Assembly (NCBI RefSeq): GCF_900177685.1
Contig: NZ_FXAY01000001.1
Coordinates: 124,001-188,000 of the forward strand
Reading direction: 5' to 3'
DNA: 64,000 nt
DNA from: Agreia pratensis
GTDB taxonomy: Bacteria > Actinomycetota > Actinomycetes > Actinomycetales > Microbacteriaceae
The translations under genes were made by a program, and so were the position numbers. Below, one piece after another: positions 25,836 to 33,317 of the stretch (within the stretch, counting starts at the first letter, position 1; the number at the start of each line of letters is the position of its first letter). The notes beneath the pieces were generated by a model, which ran no database searches, was not told where the DNA came from, and worked only from the letters and a program-made list of their open reading frames with translations.

Positions 25836-27155
25836 ATGACCGACCTCACCGAGCCCATCGCATCCCTCGCCACTGAACTCAGCGCGATTCTGGGTGAGCG
25901 GGGCGTGACCACCGAACTCCGCGCCCGCGAGAAGGCCTCGGCCGACGGCTCGTATCTGTCGCCCATCATCACCGAGCAGCTTCCGCTGGGCCTCGCCGAC
26001 ATCGTGGCGTTCCCGACCACGGCCGAGCAGGTGGCCCAGGCGGTCGCCGCGGCCGTTCGTCACGGCGTGGGAATCACTCCTCGCGGCAAGGGAACCGGCA
26101 ACTACGGCCAGGCCATTCCGATCGAGAACGGTCTCGTGCTCGACCTCTCGAAGCTGCGAGGAGTCATCGAGGTCGGCAACGGTTTTCTCACGGCGCTGGC
26201 CGGCACACCGATCGTCACGATCGAACAGGCCGCTCGGGAGTCGGGCCAGCAGATCCTCATGTATCCCTCGACCGCGCAGTCCTCGATCGGCGGCTTCCTG
26301 TCGGGCGGCTCCGGCGGCACCGGATCGATCGCCCACGGCTCCAACCACGAGGGATTCGTTCTCGCTCTCGACGTCGTTCACGCCACCCCGGATGCGCAGC
26401 TCGTGCACGTCGACGGTGACGACGCGCAGCCGTATGTGCACACCTACGGAACGGCGGGCATCATCGCGCAGGCCACCATCGCGCTCGAGCCACTGCAAGA
26501 CTGGCGGGGTCTGTTCGCGAGCTTCGACACCTTCTCCGAGGCGATTTCCGTGATCCGCGAGATCGGACAACTCGAGCCCACCCCGCGCCTGGTCTCTGCC
26601 GATCTGCCGGTACTCGCCAATGCGCTGCCCGCCGACCCGGGCATCCCCAAAGACCGCGCGAGCCTGCGCGCCATCATCGACATCGCGGCCGTCCCCGCCG
26701 CGACGGCCCTCATCGAGGCCGCGGGAGGCCGCGTCGAAGAGGTGCGTGAAGGCCCCCAGACCGCCATGAAGCTCAGCATGATCTCGTACAACCACCCCAT
26801 CGAGTGGCTGCAGAAGAGTGACCCGGGCAAGTACTTCCACATCGAGGTCGCGGGCGACGCGCTCGTCGATCGCATCGACGAGGTGCACGCCGTGTACCCC
26901 GGCGGCATGCTGCACATCGAGGCCCAGAAGAATCGTCCGATCGGCATGCTGGCCGGCATCTACGAAAGCGCCGAGAAGGTCTACGAGGGCTTCGACAAAC
27001 TCGCGGCGATCGGCGTCGGCGTGCACAACCCGCATGTCTGGTTCGTCGACCACGAAGTCGAGCGCACCCTCGCACTCGCCGAGAGCACTGATCCTCGCGG
27101 GCTACTGAATCCCGGCAAACTGCAAGGAAAGAACGTCGTCGAGGCCACGTCGTGA
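25836..27155 (+). CDS. FAD-linked oxidase (GlcD-like)
   Basis: A 439-residue flavoprotein of the VAO/PCMH family. FAD-binding landmarks are 'AFPTTAEQVAQAVAAAVRHG', 'TPRGKGTGNYGQ' and 'SSIGGFLSGGSGGTGSIAHGS'. The C-terminal cap domain includes 'YPGGMLHIEAQKN', and the protein ends with the family 'DPRGLLNPGKL' motif. Relatives oxidise 2-hydroxy acids, amino acids or sugars. AAGGA lies upstream of the ATG. The stop overlaps the creatininase-like gene, so the two are co-expressed. The substrate is unknown; a 2-hydroxy or carbinolamine product of the upstream pathway is a reasonable guess. Confidence 0.85.
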   Translation: MTDLTEPIASLATELSAILGERGVTTELRAREKASADGSYLSPIITEQLPLGLADIVAFPTTAEQVAQAVAAAVRHGVGITPRGKGTGNYGQAIPIENGLVLDLSKLRGVIEVGNGFLTALAGTPIVTIEQAARESGQQILMYPSTAQSSIGGFLSGGSGGTGSIAHGSNHEGFVLALDVVHATPDAQLVHVDGDDAQPYVHTYGTAGIIAQATIALEPLQDWRGLFASFDTFSEAISVIREIGQLEPTPRLVSADLPVLANALPADPGIPKDRASLRAIIDIAAVPAATALIEAAGGRVEEVREGPQTAMKLSMISYNHPIEWLQKSDPGKYFHIEVAGDALVDRIDEVHAVYPGGMLHIEAQKNRPIGMLAGIYESAEKVYEGFDKLAAIGVGVHNPHVWFVDHEVERTLALAESTDPRGLLNPGKLQGKNVVEATS

Positions 27156-27949
27156 GCGCTTCGGGAACACGCAAACTCGTCGAGCTGTCGGGGCCGGCAG
27201 CGACCGCGGCGCTCGACGCCGACTCCGTGGTCGTGATCCCGACGGGCGCGATCGAGCACCACGGGTCGCACCTCCCCCTGATGACCGACTACCTGCTGGC
27301 GGATGCGATCGCGAACGCCGCCGTCGAGCGCGCCGCCTCGCAGGGCGTCGACGCGTGGATTCTGCCGACCCTGGCGTACACCAAGAGCGACGAGCACCAC
27401 TGGGCATCCGGAACCATGTGGCTCACGTGGGAGACGATGATGAACACCATCGTCGACCTGGGCAACTCGATCGCCGCAACCCCGGCGAACAAGGTGGCAT
27501 TCTTCAACGGCCACGGAGGAAACCTCGCGCTGCTGCAGGTCGCCTGCAGGGAACTGCGTCGTCGCTTCGGGCTGCAGACGTTTCTGCTCGGGCCTATCGT
27601 GCCTCCGATGGCAGACGGCACGGGCGACGGGCCAGACGAGCTGGGTCTGGGCATCCACGGAGGCCACAGCGAGACCTCGCTGATCATGCACATCCGGCCC
27701 GACCTGGTCGATCTCTCACTGGCTCAGCGCAGCGTGCCTGAGCACCTGGCCGACTACGAGCACATCGGGTTCAAGAAGCCCGTCTCGTTCGGCTGGCTGT
27801 CGAACGACTTCGGAACCGACGGCGTGCTCGGCGACCCGACCGCGGCCAACGCGGCGTATGGAGCAGAACTGTTCGAGCACTCCGTGGAACAGGCCGCGGC
27901 CGCGTTCGCCGAGATCGCACGCTTCGACCCGGCGGGGCCGTCGGCGTGA
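27152..27949 (+). CDS. Creatininase-family amidohydrolase
   Basis: A 265-residue protein with the metal-binding motifs of creatininases: 'IPTGAIEHHGSHLPLMTD' (Glu, His and Asp ligands), 'FFNGHGGNLALLQ' and 'GIHGGHSETSLIMHI'. The family hydrolyses cyclic or linear amides such as creatinine and 2-amino-5-formylamino-6-ribosylaminopyrimidinone formamide. It starts with GTG within the stop of the FAD oxidase gene. In this setting it could open a lactam or amide ring of a heterocyclic intermediate. Creatinine itself is not supported by any neighbour. Confidence 0.88.
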   Translation: MSASGTRKLVELSGPAATAALDADSVVVIPTGAIEHHGSHLPLMTDYLLADAIANAAVERAASQGVDAWILPTLAYTKSDEHHWASGTMWLTWETMMNTIVDLGNSIAATPANKVAFFNGHGGNLALLQVACRELRRRFGLQTFLLGPIVPPMADGTGDGPDELGLGIHGGHSETSLIMHIRPDLVDLSLAQRSVPEHLADYEHIGFKKPVSFGWLSNDFGTDGVLGDPTAANAAYGAELFEHSVEQAAAAFAEIARFDPAGPSA

Positions 27950-28545
27950 GCGTTCCCCGCTCTGCGGCGCTCATCCCCGACGAGGCGTTCGCGGTCTTGA
28001 CGGGCTGGCTTCCGGCCAACGACGACCACGCGCGGCCGCTCATCTCGCTGGCCACCGTCGACGCCGACGGGCGACCGGATGCGCGCAGCGTGCTGCTCAG
28101 CGAGTTCGATCGAAGCGGGTTCTTCGTGCACACGGATTCGCGCTCGCGCAAGGTCGCCGACATCGAGGCCCATCCCGAGGTGGCATTCTCGATCGCATGG
28201 CCGGCTGATCTGCGGCAGTTGACGGTGCAGGGTGTCGCTCGACGCGCCTCGCCCGACGAGGAGGCCTCCGCCTACGCTCGACGGTCTCGGTATCTGCAGC
28301 TGCTCGCGTGGCTCAATACCCCCGAGTTCGCGCTGTTTCCCACGGGCGAGCAAGAAGACAAGTGGGCCGCCTTCGAGGCCGCTCACCCAGACGGCACCCT
28401 GGCTGCCCCGGATACGTGGCTCGGGTTCGTGATCGAGCCCACGCGGCTCACGTTCTGGGAGGGTAACCCGCGAGCGGCCAGCCGCCGCACGGAGTACCGC
28501 CGAGCTACCGACGCGACCTGGAGCAGGGCGATCCTGCCCGGCTGA
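27946..28545 (+). CDS. Pyridoxamine 5'-phosphate oxidase-like FMN protein
   Basis: A 199-residue split-barrel flavin protein close to PdxH. FMN-contacting segments are 'RSVLLSEFDRSGFFVHTDSRSRK' and the later 'FVIEPTRLTFWEGNP'. True PdxH ends with an R-x-x-W-x-x-x-R-L-x-P-like tail; here it is 'TYRRATDATWSRAILPG'-like, so activity on pyridoxamine phosphate is not certain. It overlaps the creatininase-like gene by GTGA, suggesting a redox role in the same pathway. Vitamin B6 salvage is the alternative. Confidence 0.75.
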   Translation: MSVPRSAALIPDEAFAVLTGWLPANDDHARPLISLATVDADGRPDARSVLLSEFDRSGFFVHTDSRSRKVADIEAHPEVAFSIAWPADLRQLTVQGVARRASPDEEASAYARRSRYLQLLAWLNTPEFALFPTGEQEDKWAAFEAAHPDGTLAAPDTWLGFVIEPTRLTFWEGNPRAASRRTEYRRATDATWSRAILPG

Positions 28546-28566
28546 GTCGGTCTCGCGCGGGCTTTC

Positions 28567-28625
28567 GTGCCCGAATGCCTCCATTCGTGCGCGGGAGGCG
28601 TGCGCAATCGGAGGTATTCAGGCAC
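28567..28625. repeat. 59-bp palindrome, right-hand copy flanking the nuclease-like gene
   Basis: Starts GTGCCCGAATGCCTCC and ends GGAGGTATTCAGGCAC, so the element is itself an imperfect hairpin. Its reverse complement aligns over the full 59 bp with the element at 29683-29741, differing mainly in the loop. It ends two bases before the stop codon of the gene at 28628, so it may also terminate that transcript. Confidence 0.85.
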
Positions 28626-28627
28626 AC

Positions 28628-29581
28628 TCACCGCCGCGTCTCGATCGGCAACCCCGCCGCGAGCAGAAACGGCTTCAGTCGACGCGGGTTCATTCCGATA
28701 TTCCAGTCCCACCGAGAGAAGCCCGGACCGAGCGCACGTATCCGATCCTCTCGAATCTTCTCGTCGAAGACGATCTGCTTGAGCGATCTGCCTCGCGCCA
28801 GCTCATCGTCGAAGTACTTGGCACGTCCATCAGCCTCGCCCACACGATTGAACTCGCGCCAGAAGAAGTCGCTGTATCCGATGAGACCACGGTAGTCGCG
28901 CCACTCCACCTGCAGTTCGGGCGCGGGGAATCCCAGCAAGTGCATGTTCACTCGGCTGCCCGACTCCAAGGGACTCTCCGCCAGATGCGTAGCGAAGTCC
29001 AGCACGCGTCGAGCACGGACATGGCCGCGAAAGGGCAGTCGATTCTCCCAGATCTCGGCAAGCTCGGCCTTTTCGATTCGAGTTTCCCGTTTATGGCACA
29101 GAGCAAAGTCAGCTGCGGTGACGGCAGACATGAACGTCGCGTCGGCAGCGAGATCGAGCACTGTACGGGCCACCGAGGTGACGAGCATCCCGTCGATGAG
29201 CACGACGTCGTCCGCATCCACCCCAATCGCATGGCGGACGATCTCCCCGCGCGAACGAACCGTCGATGCGCGATCGATGATGACGTGCAGCCGAGTGGGC
29301 CACGCGCCGATCAGTGGTATTCCGTGGATGGCGGCCGCGGTCCAATGAGAGAAGACGGGAGCTGACTTCCACCGCTCGGAAGCTGCTCGCGCCCGTTGCG
29401 TTGTGCGCTGAATCTCGTTCAGCGCGTCCCAGTGCTGCCGGGACATGTAGCTTCCGGGCGCGATGCGGGCAAGCTCGTCGCGTCGAACGGCCCGCGTCAG
29501 CGCGTTTGGGTTGTGTCCTGTCCTCCGCACATCGCGAGCGAATACGAGAGAACCGTCCGGTGATGGGGTGTCCATGGGCAT
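28628..29581 (-). CDS. AbiEi-antitoxin-like/DUF559-like endonuclease-fold protein
   Basis: About 317 residues from the ATG at 29581 (ATG 29575 is equally possible; neither has a strong ribosome site). Residues about 10-70 resemble the winged-helix AbiEi N-terminal domain ('ALTRAVRRDELARIAPGSYMSRQHW'). The middle part has 'SHWTAAAIHGIPL' and 'VTSVARTVLDLA', common in these actinobacterial proteins. The C-terminal third has a PD-(D/E)XK/DUF559-like nuclease pattern, with 'IGYSDFFWREFNRVGEADGRAKYFDDE' supplying Asp, Glu and Lys. Such genes are abundant, variable and of unknown function in actinobacteria. This one is enclosed by two inverted palindromes (28567-28625 and 29683-29741), suggesting a mobile or site-associated cassette. 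Confidence 0.7.
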   Translation of the reverse strand: MPMDTPSPDGSLVFARDVRRTGHNPNALTRAVRRDELARIAPGSYMSRQHWDALNEIQRTTQRARAASERWKSAPVFSHWTAAAIHGIPLIGAWPTRLHVIIDRASTVRSRGEIVRHAIGVDADDVVLIDGMLVTSVARTVLDLAADATFMSAVTAADFALCHKRETRIEKAELAEIWENRLPFRGHVRARRVLDFATHLAESPLESGSRVNMHLLGFPAPELQVEWRDYRGLIGYSDFFWREFNRVGEADGRAKYFDDELARGRSLKQIVFDEKIREDRIRALGPGFSRWDWNIGMNPRRLKPFLLAAGLPIETRR

Positions 29582-29682
29582 AGCCAAACCGCTTGCCTGG
29601 CCACTCCCTCCGCACGGGCCCCTATCTGGGGAAGGATAGGCGCGCTTCGACGCTGGGAAGGAAAGGTCGGCGCGCGGTGACT

Positions 29683-29741
29683 GTGCCTGAATACCTCCAT
29701 TTGCGCACGCCACTTCTGCACGAATGGAGGTATTCGGGCAC
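29683..29741. repeat. 59-bp palindrome, left-hand copy flanking the nuclease-like gene
   Basis: Starts GTGCCTGAATACCTCC and ends GGAGGTATTCGGGCAC; the arms pair over 16 bp with one mismatch. It is an inverted copy of the 59-bp element at 28567-28625. It lies 102 bp upstream of the nuclease-like gene start, in the 186-bp gap before the MetF-like gene; nothing else was recognised in that gap. Confidence 0.85.
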
Positions 29742-29767
29742 AAACGCCGCCGCCCGAGCGGCGAGAG

Positions 29768-30811
29768 TCAGAGAGCCAGGCGCTCGGCCGTCTCCGCCAG
29801 CGCGATCGCGAACTCCATCTCGCGGCCGACGCCCGCCCCGCCCGACAGATTCACCCCGGCGACTCCCTCGATCTCGAGCAGCTCCAGGCTCAGCTCCACA
29901 GCGGCCCGGATGCCTTCCTCTCGCGGATCCGCGGCCGACAGAATGCCCTCCAGATAACCCTCGGGCAGCACGAGCGACGGGAACGACTGCAGCAGTCGCG
30001 CGCTCGCATGATCCGTCACCATCGGCACACACGGGATGAACCCGGCCGTGACTCCGAGGTCGTGCGATTCGCGCACGAACCGGCCCACGGCATCCACGCC
30101 ACCGCTGTGATTCACGAAACAGACGTCGGCGCCCGCGCGAGTCTTCTCGAGCAGCCGGGCGGCTCGCAGCTCCACGGGTGGTGTCGTCGGCGACTCCCCC
30201 ACCGACACGAGGTGGCCCGCGGCGCGCGCCAACGCGGCGAGCTGCGTCGAGTCGAGGTCGAAGACGGGTGCCGCATCGGGGCGCCCGCCGAGCAGCGTGT
30301 GGTCGCCGGTCACGCAGTGCACCCCGGCGACCCCGACCTGCGCGAGCCCGGCGAGCTCGCCCTCGATCGCGACGCGGTTGCGGTCGCGGCAGTTGATGCC
30401 GGTCCAGACCTCGAGGCCCGCCGCACGGATGAGCGACGCCCGATAGCTCGGCGAGAACTGCACCCGCGCATGGCCGACGTCGCCGGCCAGCGCAGCATCG
30501 ACGGGGCCGGCGAGCAGCGCCGCGCACTCCGCCAACGACTCCGCATCGAGTGCCTTGGCCGGAAAGTCGGCCACGACGATCGGTCGGGTGTTCATCAGTG
30601 CCATCATCTCGAGGGCACCGGATGAGCGCGGCACCGCGTCGAACTCAGCAGGGGCGCCGCCATGCCAGGTCACGAGAGGGTCGCCGAGAAAGACGCAGCG
30701 AAAGTCGCCGACCTCGCAGCTTTCATCGAAGCCGACCCCGCCGCACGGCCCGTATTCCATATTTTTCGGGCATCCCGCGTGCGCGGCCCGAGGGCTGAGA
30801 AGCGATTCCAC
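29768..30811 (-). CDS. Methylenetetrahydrofolate reductase-like protein with an N-terminal MetV-type cysteine domain
   Basis: A 347-residue protein. Residues about 14-45 form a Cys-rich motif 'CPKNMEYGPCGGVGFDESC' plus 'CVF', matching the methylenetetrahydrofolate reductase C-terminal domain (MetV type). The rest resembles a MetF TIM barrel ('VADFPAKALDAES', 'GINCRDRNRVAIEGELAGLAQVGVAGVHCVTGDH', 'FIPCVPMVTDHASARLL'). In the best-known proteins the MetV part is separate or C-terminal, so this order is unusual. It starts with GTG preceded by GGAAGGA and is divergent from allantoinase. Its place among purine genes suggests handling of a one-carbon unit on folate. The exact reaction is not known. 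Confidence 0.75.
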   Translation of the reverse strand: MESLLSPRAAHAGCPKNMEYGPCGGVGFDESCEVGDFRCVFLGDPLVTWHGGAPAEFDAVPRSSGALEMMALMNTRPIVVADFPAKALDAESLAECAALLAGPVDAALAGDVGHARVQFSPSYRASLIRAAGLEVWTGINCRDRNRVAIEGELAGLAQVGVAGVHCVTGDHTLLGGRPDAAPVFDLDSTQLAALARAAGHLVSVGESPTTPPVELRAARLLEKTRAGADVCFVNHSGGVDAVGRFVRESHDLGVTAGFIPCVPMVTDHASARLLQSFPSLVLPEGYLEGILSAADPREEGIRAAVELSLELLEIEGVAGVNLSGGAGVGREMEFAIALAETAERLAL

Positions 30812-30988
30812 CAGGGTCCTTCCGGCCAGTCGCGCACCGACGGTGTTTCATCTCAGGGGGCGCGAATATTTCATGTTAGCTCCGGCGTGTAACACGGGTG
30901 TTTCCGAACCTGCCTCGGCGGTGGACACCCCATCACTAGGCTTGATTCGTCGATGCGACCACCGAAGAACCAAGGAGACGACGACGCC

Positions 30989-32350
30989 ATGGCAGAAAGC
31001 TACGACCTGGTCGTAAGGGCCGAGAGGGTACTGATCGATGGCGAGTTCCGCCCCGCGTCGGTCGCCACGGCCGGCGGCGTGATTGTCGCGATCGCAGACC
31101 TGGATGCGTCGTTCGACGCCTCAGAAACGGTCACTCTCCCGGGCGATCAGGTTCTCATTCCCGGCATCGTCGACACGCACGTGCATGTGAACGAACCCGG
31201 CCGCACCGACTGGGAGGGGTTCGCCAGCGCGACCCGTGCCGCCGCGGCCGGAGGCGTGACCACCATCATCGACATGCCGCTCAACAGCATTCCGCCGACA
31301 ACCACGGTCGAGGCGCTGGAGCTCAAGCGCCAGGCGGCGGGCCCGCAGGCCTCGGTCGACGTCGGGTTCTGGGGAGGCGCGATCCCGTCGAGCCTCGGGG
31401 CGTTGAAAGCAGTGCACGACGCCGGCGCATTCGGCTTCAAGGCGTTCCTGTCGCCCTCCGGCGTCGACGAGTTCCCCCACCTCGAGACCGAACAGCTCTT
31501 CGCCGCAGCACTCGAGATCGCCGAGTTCGGCGGTCTACTCATCGTGCACGCCGAAGACCCGGCTGTTCTCGACAAGAGCGAAAGCCACGGCGGCACCGGC
31601 TACCTCGACTTCGTGTCGAGCCGCCCCGACCTCGCCGAAGAAGACGCCATCGCGCACGTCATCGAGGCCGTGCGCTCCACCGGAGTGCGAGCCCACATTC
31701 TGCATCTCTCGAGCGCCCGCGCGCTTCCTCAGATCGAGGCGGCGAAGGCGGAGGGTCTTCCGATCACGGTCGAGACCTGCCCGCACTACCTGAGCTTCTC
31801 CGCCGAAGGCATTCCCGATGGAGGCACGCAGTTCAAGTGCTGCCCGCCTATCCGTGACGCAGGCAATCGCGAGCTGCTCTGGCAGGCACTCGAGTCCGGG
31901 CTCATCGACATCGTCGCCTCCGATCACTCCCCCTCGACCAAGGAGCTCAAGTTCGCCCACGGCGGCGACTTCGAACTCGCGTGGGGCGGCATCTCAGGCC
32001 TGCAGCTCAGCTTCAGCGCCGTCTGGACAGGCGCGAAGTCCCGAGGCATTCCTCTCGAGACGGTCGTCGAATGGATGTCTGTCAAGACCGCCCGGTTCGC
32101 CGGCCTCTCGCAGAAGGGCCGCATCGAGGTAGGCGCCGACGCCGACCTCGTGGCGTTCGCGCCGGACGCCACATTCACCGCGAGCGCCGACACGCTGCTG
32201 CACAAGAACAAGGTGTCGGCCTTCGACGGATCGGAGCTCACGGGCCTGGTCGCCGTCACGTGGCTGGCCGGCGTGCCGGTCTACACGAGCGGCGCGATCG
32301 ACGACGCGTCCGCATCCACCCCCACCGGCCGGCTGCTCGCTCGCGCCTGA
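30989..32350 (+). CDS. allB: Allantoinase AllB
   Basis: Hydrolyses allantoin to allantoate in the cytosol. The 453-residue protein has the dihydroorotase/allantoinase metal motifs: 'DTHVHVNEPGRTDWEGFASAT', 'GFKAF' with the carbamylated-lysine position, 'HAEDP', 'HILHLSSARA' and the 'ASDHSPS' aspartate. AAGGAG precedes the ATG at 30989; an in-frame ATG at 30953 is less likely. It opens the run allB-uricase-guaD. The upstream 177-bp divergent region contains AACACGGGTGTT, a small palindrome that could be an operator. Confidence 0.94.
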   Translation: MAESYDLVVRAERVLIDGEFRPASVATAGGVIVAIADLDASFDASETVTLPGDQVLIPGIVDTHVHVNEPGRTDWEGFASATRAAAAGGVTTIIDMPLNSIPPTTTVEALELKRQAAGPQASVDVGFWGGAIPSSLGALKAVHDAGAFGFKAFLSPSGVDEFPHLETEQLFAAALEIAEFGGLLIVHAEDPAVLDKSESHGGTGYLDFVSSRPDLAEEDAIAHVIEAVRSTGVRAHILHLSSARALPQIEAAKAEGLPITVETCPHYLSFSAEGIPDGGTQFKCCPPIRDAGNRELLWQALESGLIDIVASDHSPSTKELKFAHGGDFELAWGGISGLQLSFSAVWTGAKSRGIPLETVVEWMSVKTARFAGLSQKGRIEVGADADLVAFAPDATFTASADTLLHKNKVSAFDGSELTGLVAVTWLAGVPVYTSGAIDDASASTPTGRLLARA

Positions 32351-32389
32351 GCCCGACCTCATTCACCCTTCTCGACCGCAGGAGCACCC

Positions 32390-33310
32390 ATGGCAATCGT
32401 TCTCGGACCCAACCAGTACGGCAAGGCAGAGAACCGCGTCGTGCGCATCACGCGCGACTCCACCCGCCACGAGATTCGCGACCTGAACGTATCGACGGCC
32501 CTGCGCGGAGACTTCTCTGCAGCACACCTCGTGGGCGATCAGTCGCAGGTTCTGCCCACTGACACGCAGAAGCAGACCGCGTACTCCTACGCCAAGGAGA
32601 AGGGTGTCTCCTCGATCGAGGCATACGGGCTCGAGTTGGCTCGCCACTTCGTCGACGACGTCGTTCCTGTTGAGGGCGCCCGCATCGAGATCGAGGAGTA
32701 TGCCTGGGAGCACGCTGTCGTCGACGGCGAGGAGCACGAGCACACCTTCGTGCGCCTGGGGCAGGAGGTGCGCACCGCCTCGATCACCGTCGAGGGAAAG
32801 GGTGCCGAGCAGAAGACCTGGGTGATCGGCGGCCTCAAAGACCTCGTCATCCTCAAGTCGACGGGCAGCGAGTTCCACGGCTTTCTCAAAGACGAGTACA
32901 CCCTGCTCGAGCCCACCACCGATCGTGTGATGGCCACCGCCCTCGTGGCACAGTGGCGCTTCGCCGAGACCGGTGCCACGTGGGCGGAGATCGACTGGAA
33001 CGACGTCTACACGGGCGTGAAGCGCATCCTCATCACGAAGTTCGCGACCATCCAGTCGCTGGCCCTGCAGCAGACGCTCTACGAGATGGGCAAAGCCGTG
33101 CTCGAGGAGTACCCGTTCATCGCCGAGATCAAGTTCTCCGCTCCCAACAAGCACCACTTCCTCTACAACCTCGAGACCTTCGGGGTCGAGAACAACAACG
33201 AGGTCTTCCACGCCGACGACCGCCCCTACGGCCTCATCCAGGCCACCGTCATGCGCGACGATGCACCGGATGCCGGACCCGCGTGGACGCCCGCGGCCAA
33301 CCTCGCGTAG
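32390..33310 (+). CDS. Urate oxidase (uricase)
   Basis: Oxidises urate to 5-hydroxyisourate with O2 and no cofactor. The 306-residue protein has the tandem T-fold and the uricase signature region 'LVILKSTGSEFHGFLKDEYT', plus 'ILITKFATIQSLALQQTLYEMG' and 'NKHHFLYNLE' containing the active-site histidine. Length is normal. AGGAG lies upstream of the ATG. It is followed eight bases later by the guanine deaminase gene, and its product is handled by the UraH and UraD proteins encoded at 35815-36659. Confidence 0.96.
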   Translation: MAIVLGPNQYGKAENRVVRITRDSTRHEIRDLNVSTALRGDFSAAHLVGDQSQVLPTDTQKQTAYSYAKEKGVSSIEAYGLELARHFVDDVVPVEGARIEIEEYAWEHAVVDGEEHEHTFVRLGQEVRTASITVEGKGAEQKTWVIGGLKDLVILKSTGSEFHGFLKDEYTLLEPTTDRVMATALVAQWRFAETGATWAEIDWNDVYTGVKRILITKFATIQSLALQQTLYEMGKAVLEEYPFIAEIKFSAPNKHHFLYNLETFGVENNNEVFHADDRPYGLIQATVMRDDAPDAGPAWTPAANLA

Positions 33311-33317
33311 ACGCCCC

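Noticed and set aside
28567-29741. The palindrome-flanked gene as a conventional insertion sequence
   Set aside because: No transposase domain (DDE, HUH or serine recombinase) is visible and no target-site duplication was seen outside the palindromes.
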